NCBI RefSeq assembly: GCF_000695835.1
Contig: NZ_CP007521.1
Location: 558,001-622,000 of the forward strand
Direction: 5' to 3'
Length of the DNA: 64,000 nucleotides
Source: Mycoplasmopsis californica
GTDB taxonomy: Bacteria; Bacillota_I; Bacilli_A; Mycoplasmatales; Metamycoplasmataceae
Of this stretch, positions 22,201-32,848 are shown piece after piece (position 1 is the first letter of the stretch; each line of letters starts with the position of its first letter). The notes beneath the pieces are model-generated. The model made no database searches. It was not told where the DNA came from and was given only the letters and a program-made list of their open reading frames with translations. The position numbers were made by a program, and so were the translations under genes.

Positions 22201-24864
22201 TCGTTTTTCTAATATTTTTTTAGCTGGTTCGTCTAGACTAGAATCTTTCAACTCAGATTCTTTTTCCGAGTGCAATCTGAAAACATCAATTTTAGCAGTA
22301 TTTGCTTCAATATCATTAATATCTTTTTGTAATAAAGTATTGTTTTTTTGGCGATAGTAATAATTATCGGCTGTTGTTGTAGCAGATTTTTTATTAATTT
22401 TTTCAACCATCGCATCAGTGCCATTAATTGTTTCTAACAAGTAGGTTGATTTGTGACTTTCTTTGCTTGCTTCTTCTTTTTTCTTAGTGGTTTCAGCAAC
22501 TACTTTTGCTAACTTCATATAAGTAGGTCTTAAAGCAACTGTTGTATCAAAAGTTTTTCATTTAGCAGTAATTTCACTCGCTTTATCAATTGGTTGAACT
22601 TTGCTGATGTCAGCAACCGCTTCCTTAAAGTAAATTACCATATCCTTATCAAGTTCAGAATATGTTTTGTCGTTTTCATCTGTTTTCGCATCATCAAGCG
22701 CTTTTTTATCCTTGGTAAATACTTCTTGAATGTGTTCAAAAGCAGCTTTTCTAGCTTCATAAAGAATTTTGGCTTGTGATGAATCTTTTTCTAATTGGTT
22801 GTGCAACTTAGATAATTGGTCATCTAATTCAGTGGCAACGAATACTTGATTTTTTACTTCGGGAACCGATTTTAAAACAATATCGCCAATGTTTTTAACA
22901 TCTATTTCGTAGCCGTAATTTTGACTTTCAAATTCAAAAGTTCCTAACGTATCGTATTTAGCAAGTTTTTCTTTTTGTAATTTAACAAGCTCTTTAGTTT
23001 TTTCAACTGTATTGCCTAATAATTGAATGCTAATGTCGTCAGTATTACCCACCATTCCAGTCGCAAATTCAACTAATTTATTGAAAAATGCATTGATTTG
23101 TTGTTTTTTAGATTCCGGGGTCATAGCAGTATCATGACCTTGTTTGTATTCAATAGCGTCAATTAATGCTTTAAGTTCTTTAAACTTAGCATTTGCGATT
23201 TCAAATTTGTCAAGTTTTGCTAAAACAGTATCAATTTCTTTTTCGGCTGAGGCAAATTTAGTAAAGTCTTTAAAATCAGCTTTTGCTGTGTCGATTTTTT
23301 GTTGCAGAGTTTCTTTAATCATAGAAAGAGCTTCTCTTAAAGGTGCTTCGGAAGCTGATTTTTGTTTAGTTTGAGCTTGATCAATCTTAGAAGCGTATTC
23401 AACGATACGGTCAATGTTATTTCTAACTTTCTTAGTTTTACTTTCAACTGCATGAACTTTTTTCTTGTCTTCATGTAAGTTGCTTGTTTGATTAATGTTA
23501 TTGATCTCAGTTTGGTATGAGTTTAGTAACTCATCAATTTGAGTTTTAACTTCAGGAACGCTAAAACTTACGGTTGCGATTTTAGAATCAAATGCATTTT
23601 TAGTGTCTTCAACAAGTTTAGAAACATCTTTTTTAACTTCTTCCAGTGTGGAAAAACTATCTAGGGTGTCTTCTAGATTTTGGGTTAGGTTTTGAATTGA
23701 TTCTAATGTTGGATTGTTTGCAGTCGCTTGACCAGAAGTGCCTAAAATTTTAGCTTCTTTAAATTGAGTAGCTAGCTCTTTATATTTGTCAGTATCAGTT
23801 TTAACTTTTTCAATAATTTTATCTTGGGTCGTAATTAAATCGCTTAAAGCATCCAGTTTAGCAACGTGTTTGATGATGTTAGCCGTATCATAAATTTGGT
23901 TACTGTTTTGTGTGTCTTGGTTCATTGCTTCAACAGCTTCACGCAATTGTTCAACAACGCTTTTACCGTTTGCACCAGCACCATTCACTGCAGGGTTAGA
24001 ATTGATTTTAGCTTCTAAATCTTTAATTTTGGCATCGATTTCTTTTTTCTTGCTGAAGAATTTATCTTTTTGGTAAGCTAAATCCAATTTGTTTTTAACA
24101 GCTTGAATTTTTTCAGAAGTTAATTGGTCAAATGCACTTGGTGAATTGTCAGTCTTAGTTTTTGATTTTAAAGCTTCAAATTCAGCTTTTAATTTACCAA
24201 TTTCACTGTTTGCATCGTGAGTTATGCCTAAGGTATCTTCCTTAGATTCATAAGAGTTAATTAAATCGTCAAGACTTTTAATTTCGTTGTCCAATCTTTG
24301 ACTGATACGTAATTTTTCCTCATTGTGACGCTCAATGGCTCTTTCCATTGCTTCGGTAGCATTTTCAATTTGAACTTTGCTTGATTTAGGGTCGTCAATA
24401 ATTTTTTGGAAATTATCAATTTCTTTTTGAATTTGGTCATCTATTTGAGCAAAAATTGCACGTGGCGTGTTGTCACCATCTTCTTTAAATTGATTTGTTT
24501 TAACTTCTTGTAATTTGCTTAATTTTTCTTTAGCCTCTTTACTTACTGCTACTTTGTCTATAGCCTGTTTTAAAGCAAATAACTTAGTATTAATTTGACC
24601 AGTCGATTCTTCGGAATCGCCTGATAATACTGCTCGATTAACTAAAATTGCATCAGTTAAGTTTTTATACAGCTCAGGAAAGGCGTTTTTATCAATGCCA
24701 TCAAGTTCTTTAGCGGCTTGATTTAAGGTTGCTAATAAGTCTTGATGTGCCTCAAGTGTCGTTGCCGTATTGTGAACTCTATTTTTAAGTTGTAATTCTT
24801 TAGTTTGTAAATTAGAGTTTAATTCATTTATCTCTTTTTTCCAAGTTGCTAATTGCCTGTGCAT
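19234..24864 (-). pseudogene. 3' part of the first giant coiled-coil surface protein gene (out of frame)
   Basis: 1876 open codons, one base out of phase with the 5' ORF ending at 24812. An ATG at 24864 (MHRQLATWKKEINELNS) could serve as an internal start but has no good ribosome site. Mostly helical with many EIDK-type heptads. The C-terminal ~430 codons are a folded-looking, Trp-containing domain (all Trp as TGA) related to the end of the neighbouring giant gene. The stop overlaps the start of that gene. Removing one A from the AAAAAA tract at ~24835-24840 restores a 2907-aa protein. Confidence 0.75.
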
Positions 24865-27800
24865 TTTGTTTAATTTGTTCTGAATCAGTTAAATCTAAAC
24901 GAGCACGATAAAGATCTTGGAGTTGTTTACTTTTATCATCAATTACTTTTTGGTCGTTTTCAATCTCTTTTTGTAAATTAGTTGCAAAATCCTCAGCGTC
25001 TGCTTTTGCTTTTTTAATTAAATCAAAATCGGATACAAGTTGAGCAAAAGGTTCTTGATCAAGTTGGCTTGATTTTAAATCGTTAGCTTTTAGTTCGCTT
25101 TGGGCTAAAATTGCAAATTCTTTGGTTAAGTCAACTTTTGATTCTTCGATTGCTAAAAGCTTACGTGAATTAGCTAAATCACGTAGCAATGATTCAATAT
25201 ATCCCTTGTTGTGAACTGCTGGATCAAATAGATTTTGGCTTAAATTATCGATTGCATCAATTTTGCTCTGAATTTGTTCGTTAATTTTTTGTAATTCTTT
25301 AATTTTTTCTAAGGTTTGTTGTTTTAATTCACCTTCAGGTAATTCATTAGCTTCGGTAACTAATTTAGCTAAGTGTTTTTTAGCATCATTTAAATCATTT
25401 TCTAAATATTTTTTCTCAGAATCTAAGTATGATAAAGGTTTGATACTTTGGTGTAAAATGAACATTTTGTTTTTAATTTTGTCATTTTCCAATTGTTTTT
25501 GGGTCTCGGTTTTATCACTTTCACGATTAGCTTTGGCTTCATTAGCTAAATCTTCAATAGCTTTATTTAATTTTTGTTCCATTAAAGACTCTTGCCCATT
25601 AATACGTTTAGGAGCAAAAGTATCCTTAATTTGTTTTTTAATTGCCGCTGCTGTCGAACCGCTACCAGCCTTAGTGATTTTATTACCCAAATCAGCTAAC
25701 GCTTCTTTTAATTTGTTGTTAATACCAACTAAATCAACATCTGCATCACCTGGATTTTTTAAAGCTTCTTGAGCTTGCTTTTTCAAATCCATGATTTCCT
25801 TCATTTCCTTAGCAAAATAAGTTATGGCAATATCATCATTTTCATTGGCATCTAAAATGTTTGTTGCTTCTTTAATTGAATCATCTAGGTCTTTAGCAAA
25901 AGCAATTTTTGATTTAAAAATTTCTTGTCAAGTTTTAACTTGTTGTAGTTGTGCTTGTTTTTGTTCAAGATTTAAATTATTGTCTTGTTCAATCAATTTA
26001 GCTTGCGAAGCATAGTGACGTACTTGGTCAATTAAGTTCTGTTTCGCATCTTTATCGCTAAGGTCCTTGTAAGTTTGCTCAATAATTTGTTCTAAATCAG
26101 AGCTTGAAGATTGAATTGAATTAGTGCTGTTAGCTAAAATAGCTTTTTCACGAATTGAAAAAGCGTGATAAATAGCGTGGTCTGATGCAGTTTGCACAGA
26201 TGGAGTTTGAGCTGAAAGTTCTAGTCTTGAAGCTGTTGAGTAAGGTTGCGAGTAATCATGGAAAATGGTTTTTAGCAAGTTATATTGTTTTTGCAATTGT
26301 GGCGAAGCAGAAATAGTGTCCTTAGCAAATTCTGTTTCTAACGATTTAAATAGCGCATTTAGAATAACTTTATCATTGTGGCGTACTTGGTTAGCTACGC
26401 TTGCAAACTGATCAGCTACAACATTTAAATCAGATTGCGCTAAAATTTTGGCACTTAATTTATTTAAGTCATTAGCTTGTTTAGTAAATTCTGAATCAGG
26501 GGTTAAATTTAAAATTTTTGAATTATTAGCACTTGTTTCAAATTGCTTTTGTAAAATTTCAACCTCTGATGCGAAAAATTCCTTGATTTGTTTGCTGGCT
26601 AAAATTTGAGCATCGATTGCACTTAAGTCTTGCACAAAAGCAAAGAAATCACTGTATTTGATTGCATTTAATTTTGCGATTGCGTTTTGGTTATCTTGAG
26701 CTAAATTTAAACTTGTTGCCAACAATTGTGAAGCAATTTTAAGCAAGTTGAACTCACGCATAAAATCAGAGTTAAATTCATAAATTTTTTCTCATTTACC
26801 GTCTTTAATGAATTGCTGTATCTTAGATGTTAAAGTTTGTAAAGGTTGTTGTAATTGTTTTTGGATAAATTGTTGTTGAGATTGAGCTTGTTTTAAAATA
26901 TCTTCTAAATTGGCTTTAGCTTGGTTAGTATTTGTTCAATATTGAGCATTGCGTTCTCAAAATACACTTAGATATTTATCAATAATCTGAGCTAGAGTCT
27001 GTTTTTGGTCACTTAGTTGCGTTTGTAAAAGTCCTTTATTTAAACGGACAAATTCTTCAATTGAATCTAATTCGGCTAGTAGTTTAGTTTTAACTGCATC
27101 TTCAAGTTGCATTGAAGCAACATTATCCTTGGCACTAACTAGTTTTTGATAAATTGGCTTAACATAATCATCATTGTTCGCTGTTTCCAATGCGTACAAT
27201 TTGTCAAGGGCTGAATCAATAAGTTTTTCTAAAACAAGCGCTTGATCACGTGTAGGAATTAGGCGTTCAATTTGTTTTATCACAAAATCAACAATCGCTT
27301 TGGTTGTTTGAACTTGATTGCGAATGTGTAAGTTATCTTGGCGAGTTTTTAAATTAAGCTCAAAAACATTGATTTTTGTCTCTAAACTTAATAATGCCAT
27401 GCTATTTTGTAAGGCTAATTTCTCAATTTGTTCTAATGTCGCGCCAAAATCTAAATCCGTTTTTTTAGCTAAATCCAATTGATGGCGTTTTAAGTCCTCG
27501 AATGTTACTAAACTGTCAAAGTGCTTAAAGATTTGTGTGAAATGGTGAGAATTAATTGCTAATTGTTTATTAGCTCCAACTGAATTATAACCCATTGAAT
27601 TTAGTGTGTTGGCTTTTGCAACTAAAACTCTAATTTTGTTTCTTTGTTCAATAATGCTCAAAATTACTGAACGAGTGTCATCAGTTGTTTTAAATGTATT
27701 CTTAGCTAAAAGTTGCTTGCCTAATTTAACTTCTTTAATTAAGTTTTCTTTAAAATCCGCTTTGTGATTGCTATTTAAAACTTGTTGAGCTTGCTCAATA

Positions 27801-27958
27801 GCTTGTTTAAGCTGACGATGTGCTGTTGTATCCATTTTGTACTCAACTAAATCGTTGTTTGAGTACAAAAAAGGAATAGTTAATGCTAGAGCGGCAGCGG
27901 GCAGAGTTGTCCCTAATAAAGAAGCTAAAATAATTTTATTTCTACGAGTTTTTTCCAC
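24812..27958 (-). CDS. Giant coiled-coil surface protein, N-terminal 1048 aa (frameshifted gene)
   Basis: 1048 aa from a GTG start at 27958; AGGAGG lies 5 nt upstream, which decides the start. N-terminus MEKTRRNKIILASLLG with a hydrophobic anchor (about 9-32) and no lipobox. Helical throughout, rich in Gln/Lys/Leu, with repeated LI..AR..L patterns. The frame runs into TAA at 24812 after EKRDKWIKL; the true continuation is in the next frame after a run of six A. Second gene of a three-gene operon (small membrane protein, this gene, its paralogue). Likely surface adhesin or scaffold; no enzymatic motif seen. Confidence 0.75.
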
Positions 27959-27967
27959 GATATCCTC

Positions 27968-28486
27968 CTATTTATTTCATCAATTAAATAATCCATGATT
28001 TCTTTGTTGAACTGTTCAAATCCAACCGTCTTGAAGACTTCCGTTATGGTAAGCAAAATCAACAATCAATACTATCCCAAAAACAATTACAGCTAAAATG
28101 AAAATAAAAGCAATAATCATAAATGCTAAAGCAATCTTTGAACCCGATTTTGGTTTAGCATAGATTTTTTTAGGCTCAACTTGCGTTTGCGTTGCAATTG
28201 GCTCAACCTCGATATCATCAGGTTTATAGGTTTCAATAATTGGCTTAACATCATCAACTGCTGATTGAAACGGTTTAACTTGTGTAATTGACTTTTTAAC
28301 TATTGCTTCATCAACTGTTTCCGATTGAATTTGAGGTTTAGTTTGGTTTTGAATATTAATTTGCTGAGGTTGTGAAGATTTAGATTTTGCCTTAATCTTC
28401 ATAACTTTTGCTTGTGATTTGACTTTAGTCATCTTAGATTTGAACTTAGATTTTTTTAATTTATATTTCTCTAAAAGTTCGTCCAT
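27968..28486 (-). CDS. Small single-pass membrane protein with basic N-terminus
   Basis: 172 aa. Residues 1-~40 are strongly basic (MDELLEKYKLKKSKFKSK), followed by a Gln/Pro/Val-rich linker and one hydrophobic helix at about 120-148 (IALAFMIIAFIFILAVIVFG). A short tail ends NWWNK and contains several TGA-coded Trp. The topology suggests a cytoplasmic basic region and a short outer tail. It is first in the operon, 9 nt before the giant-protein gene, so it may help anchor or export the giants; this is inference. The start follows an AGGAG that is rather far upstream (13 nt). Confidence 0.65.
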
Positions 28487-28729
28487 ATTTTAAATATAAC
28501 TCCTAATACATATGTAAATATTAATATTTAAATTATAGCGAAAATGTTGATTTACGTGCAAAAATGCTGTAAAAACACTCAATTTGCCAAAATAAGAATA
28601 AAATTAAGTTATATCTGTAGGTATAAAAAATTAAAGAAAAATTTTAGCCTAAATGTGCAAAAAATGCAAATAAAGTTTATTTTGAGGTAAAATTTAAATT
28701 TTTTGAATACATATTAGCGAAAGGAAGAA
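28487..28729. other. Divergent intergenic region between the surface operon and recA
   Basis: 243 bases, very AT-rich, that must hold the promoters of both divergent units. A TAAAAT-like -10 lies near 28688 for recA. No repeats, RNA genes or operator sequences could be recognised. Confidence 0.4.
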
Positions 28730-29716
28730 ATGGACAAAAACAAATTAGATCAAAACGTTCAAAAAGCCATTGCTGATATTACAAAGAAGTTTGGTGAGGA
28801 AGCGATTGCCTTTTTTGACCGTGAAAATTTAAGTCAAAATATTAAAACTATACCGTCTGGATCTTATTTACTTGACGATGCATTAGGTATTGGAGGTTAT
28901 CCTGAAGGTAGAATAATTGAAATATTCGGACCTGAAAGTGGAGGAAAAACTACCCTTTGCCTCCACGCAATTGCCCAAGTACAAAAACGTGGCGGTGTTG
29001 CGGCGTTTATTGATGCTGAGCATGCAATTGACCCAAATTATGCAGTAAATTTAGGTATTGACCTAGATAAATTGATTATTTCCCAACCAGATAGTGGTGA
29101 ACAGGCAATGGACATTGTTGATATGTTAGCAAAAAGTGGAGTTATTGATTTGATCGTAGTAGATTCAGTTGCTGCACTTGTGCCAGAAGCAGAACTTAAC
29201 GGAGAAATGAGTGATAATCAAATTGGTCTTCAAGCTCGCTTAATGTCAAAATCACTGAGAAAAATCACTGCAACACTGAATAAAACACACACAACAGTTA
29301 TTTTTGTCAATCAAATTAGGGAAAAAATTGGTGTTATGTTCGGCAATCCTGAAACAACAACTGGTGGACGGGCATTGAAATTTTATTCATCAATAAGGTT
29401 AGAAGTTCGGCGTGTTTCATCAATTGCCGAAGGAAAAGAAATTGTTGGCAATGACATTAAGATAAAAGTAGTTAAAAATAAATTAGCTCCTCCTTTTAAA
29501 TCATTCCAAACCGAAATTATTTTTGGGCAAGGAATTGACGCTCTTGGAGAATTAATTGAATTAGCGTGTGTAAAAGGGGTTATTGAGAAAAAAGGTTCTT
29601 GATATGCTTATAATGGTGAAAATCTGTGTCAGGGCAAAAAAGCCCTTAAAGACTTTTTACGTCAAAATGAAGAATTTAAAAATGAGATTGAAAACAAAAT
29701 AAATTCTATAGAATAA
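28730..29716 (+). CDS. recA: Recombinase RecA
   Basis: 328 aa. ATP-dependent strand exchange protein for homologous recombination and repair. Walker A GPESGGKT at 67-74, [10 protein letters not shown] (motif around the catalytic Glu), loop L1/L2 region with [13 protein letters not shown] and [19 protein letters not shown], all in order. After a TGA-coded Trp (KKGSW) the C-terminal domain continues to INSIE. Slightly shorter than E. coli RecA (353), as usual for mycoplasmas. AAAGGAAG precedes the ATG. A terminator follows the stop. Likely single-gene unit. Confidence 0.98.
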
Positions 29717-29736
29717 GCCAAATACCTTGGCTTTTT
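29715..29736 (+). terminator. recA terminator
   Basis: AAGCCAA / TTGGCTT stem with 5-nt loop and a T run, overlapping the recA stop codon. Confidence 0.9.
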
Positions 29737-29866
29737 CATTCTATTTAAAAATTGAAATTGGATATTAACGCACTGAATTTCAATATTGTTGATGCCCAAT
29801 ACGAAGTTTAGCTAAATAAAATTGACAGAATTTATAAAAGAATTAAAAGAATATATTATTTTATAA

Positions 29867-30726
29867 ATGAAAGACTATGAGAATAAAAATAAATTAAATC
29901 TAGGTCAAGTATGAACACCTAAATTTATAGTCCAAAAATATAAAAATTTAATTAAATCATATGATGCAGAATTTGAACACAATTTCAACAATAAACTATT
30001 AAACAATAAAAAAGATAAATTGAAAAAATAAAAGAAGTTGTAGATAAATATATTACAACCTTTAACTAATTACATATAAATATACAAGAAACGATGAGGG
30101 TATTAAAGCAGGATATAATAAATGATCTGAAAAAACACTAAAAATAGCGACATATTTGAGTAATGAGCGTATCAAGAATCTATCTATATATTTAAATCAA
30201 ATTAGCAACGATACCCATCTGGCATTTATGGAAACAAAAAAACTCATTTTTAAAAAGGAAATAATTAATTTAATCGGAAATGGAAAATGGATAATGCCAG
30301 ATACAGCGCCAGCATGAAATAAATTTGTCGAAACATCAATCAAGCACTCATATTTAGAAAACCCAAGAAACAGGAAAAACCCCAATTTAGTCCTAGATGA
30401 TAAATATTATAGATCTAAATATTACAATTTTAATGTTAACTTTCACTATGATTTAAGTGAAGAAACTGACGTTACAAACAACGAATCTAAATACAATTAT
30501 TATGATTATTGAGCAAAAGGTATCGCCTTTAACAGCGGAGACAATAATAATTTAAGATTTATCCTTTTAAAAGGGCTTCAAAAGCAAAAGAACATGGTTT
30601 GTTATTAGAGCGTTGCCAGATAAATCAAAATATTATAGCGACAACCTCGGTGGATGAGTTCATGAAAACAATAATGAACAATGAAAATGGGTTGTTGAAA
30701 ATGATTTAGAATTTGTAAATAATTAA
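29867..30726 (+). pseudogene. Decayed gene of unknown function, several frameshifts
   Basis: Reading from ATG 29867 gives MKDYENKNKLNLGQVWTPKF... for ~54 codons, then TAA. Continuation is found by switching frame at about 30015 (IEKIKEVVDKYITTF), 30065 (LITYKYTRNDEGIK, the longest stretch, ~180 codons with TGA=Trp), ~30560 and ~30600 (VIRALPDKSKYYSD...WKWVVENDLEFVNN, TAA at 30724). The joined product would be ~280 aa. The GQVWTP start weakly recalls the N-terminal motif of some N6-adenine DNA methylases, but the rest does not follow that fold, so I make no functional call. It lies between two copies of a recA-end-like sequence. Confidence 0.55.
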
Positions 30727-30927
30727 AATTAAATAAAAAACAAAATTTTAATATATTATTCGTAATTTAAATTATTCATTCCGGTGTATATAAAATGCGT
30801 AATTACAAATAAATACAAAGTATTACTTTTATTACCTATAGACATCACCAATTAAATAGAAATAAAGCGTAAACATCACGTAAAAACTGAGTAAAGACTT
30901 TTTGAAAGTTACCATTTAAGTATAAAA

Positions 30928-31041
30928 ATAAAAACATGTCTTAAAGAGCAAAATATTTCCTTCTTTTCCAGTTTTAAACATTAAAAATAACGAATACCAC
31001 TATTTTATGGGATTTCGTTATTTTTAATTACAATTTTCACA
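30928..31041 (+). repeat. Intergenic repeat, copy 1, with hairpin
   Basis: Shares ACATGTCTTAAA...AAAATATT, then TTTCCAGTTT, and ATTAAAAATAACGAATAC with copy 2 at 32699-32830. In this copy the end forms a perfect stem (ATTAAAAATAACGAA / TTCGTTATTTTTAAT), a possible terminator. The two copies bracket the glycosyltransferase gene in direct orientation. Confidence 0.7.
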
Positions 31042-31085
31042 TTTTCACCCTAGTGGCAAAAACTCTAAATTTTGCTACTATGTAA

Positions 31086-31140
31086 AAATAAATTCAATTG
31101 AATAAACTAAACATTTCGGCTTTTTCAATTGAATTTAGGA
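31086..31140 (+). repeat. Partial duplicate of the recA 3' end and terminator region
   Basis: AAATAAATTC, six variable bases, AATAA and later GGCTTTTTCA match 29700-29740 in order and spacing, with about one difference in four bases. The stem of the original terminator is no longer well paired. Bases 30727-30927 and 31141-31411 show nothing else. Confidence 0.5.
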
Positions 31141-31329
31141 AATTAAACTAGATAGCAAGGAATTTTATAAATTCCATAAATACTAATAAATAACATAAGT
31201 ACATAGGGTATCTTTGCTAACTTTACTATTTTTTAAACTTTGATATTATTTTTTAGTTTTTATAAAAGATTGCGCTTTACTTTAAGAATTTAAAATTTAT
31301 AAATCAAACATCACACTATTAGATAATGA

Positions 31330-31335
31330 TATAAT
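31330..31335 (+). promoter_or_regulatory. -10 element upstream of the glycosyltransferase gene
   Basis: TATAAT, 77 nt before the ATG; no convincing -35 box. A GAGGCGG ribosome site lies just before the start. Confidence 0.4.
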
Positions 31336-31411
31336 ATCTTACTAACTAATGAAAACAAACTTTTATTAACATATAAATATTATTTAACTATGATTTTTTT
31401 GAGGCGGTTTT

Positions 31412-32671
31412 ATGTTAAATTTTTTATGGTATTTTAATTTAATACTTGGGATTTCTTTATTTGTCTTTTCAATTCCACAATTCTTATATTTTATAGTTGG
31501 GTTTTTTCTTCATATTTTTAAAAGAAAAAAAGTAGTTTATGAATGCAAAAACCATAAATTTGCAATACTAATCCCTGCAAGAAATGAAGAAATTGTTATT
31601 AAAAACTTGATTGACTCACTAAATAAACAAAATTATCCAAGAGAATTATTTGAAATATTTGTAATTGCTGATAATTGTACAGATAAAACAAAAAATGTAT
31701 CTTTGGAAGCAAAAGCTAATGTTATCGAAAGATTTAATACATAGTTAATTGGTAAGAGTTATGCATTAGATTATGCAATTAAAAAGATATCAAATATGTC
31801 ACAAAATATGGAAAAACCTTATGATGCATATATTGTTTTTGATGCAGATAATGTTGTCGATAAAGATTTTTTAAAATATATGAATATTGAGTATTCCAAA
31901 GGTTATAAAGTTGTCACATCTTATAGAACTGCAAAAAATTTTAATTCCTCATTAATTGCTGGGATTTCTGGATTATTATTTGTCAGAGAATCTATATTTT
32001 TACAAAGACCGCGAAAAACATTAAAATTAAACTGTTCTATTTCAGGTACTGGATTTTTAGTTGATGCTAAGCTTTTAAATAATGAATGAAAATATAATCT
32101 ACTAACCGAAGATATCGAATTATCAACGGACATGGTTATAAAAGGTATTAAATGTGGTTACGCAAAAGATGCAATAACATATGATGAACAACCAGAGGAT
32201 ATTAAAACATTTTACAAGCAAAGAATTAGATGAGCAAAAGGTTTTTTGCAAGTTTTTGGCAAGTATTCTTGTGGATTATTGTCTAAGTTTATAAGAAGTT
32301 TAAGCGCAATAGATTTTTTTACTTTTATTTTTCCTTTAACAGGTTTAATTGTTTTAGGTTTGCTTGTTAATTTAACTTTTATGACAGTAGGATATATAAG
32401 TAATGACATTAATCTTGGTAATGCTGGACTTTTTGAAATAATTAAAACAATAGTTATAATATATTTAATTTCTTTTTTCATGTTATTTACAACAACTATT
32501 CTCGAATGAAATAAATTAAAAGCTCCCTTTTATAAAAAAATATTATATATATTCATATCTCCTTTAGCTGTATTCATCTATGCAATAATCTTTATAATTG
32601 CTTTATTTAAACGAAGAGTTATTTGAACTCAAATCAAACACACGAATAATCAAAATATAGATCAAATGTAA
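31412..32671 (+). pseudogene. Processive family-2 glycosyltransferase interrupted by one TAG
   Basis: One frame of 420 codons, intact except for TAG at 31742-31744 (codon 111). N-terminal membrane helix (~4-30), GT2 catalytic domain with AILIPARNEE, FDADN (the DxD-type motif), SISGTGFLVDA, TEDIELS (ED motif) and QRIRWAKG (QxxRW motif), then three or four C-terminal membrane helices and a basic tail. The QxxRW motif and membrane layout indicate a synthase that polymerises and exports a polysaccharide, as with mycoplasma glucan/galactan capsule synthases, or a glycolipid synthase. Two TGA codons are Trp, including the QxxRW one. The amber codon lies between the nucleotide-binding and DxD regions; without readthrough the product is dead. 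Confidence 0.8.
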
Positions 32672-32698
32672 TTTTTGCACATTTCCCATTCAAATATA

Positions 32699-32830
32699 GT
32701 AAAAACATGTCTTAAATAATAAAATATTAAGCAGTGACTTTTCTTTTTCTGTACTTTCCCAGTTTCAGACATTAAAAATAACGAATACATCTATTTAAAG
32801 TGGTTTTAGTTATTTTTAATTACATTTTTT
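32699..32830 (+). repeat. Intergenic repeat, copy 2
   Basis: Direct-orientation relative of 30928-31041, slightly longer and more diverged; its terminal stem (ATTAAAAATAACGAA with TTAGTTATTTTTAAT) is imperfect. It ends about 20 nt before the left end of the IS remnant. Confidence 0.7.
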
Positions 32831-32848
32831 TAATGAGATCATATTCCC

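Noticed and set aside
24825-24850. Programmed -1 ribosomal frameshift at A AAA AAG
   Set aside because: The required shift is +1 (or -2) relative to the upstream frame, so the classic -1 slippery heptamer cannot restore the protein.
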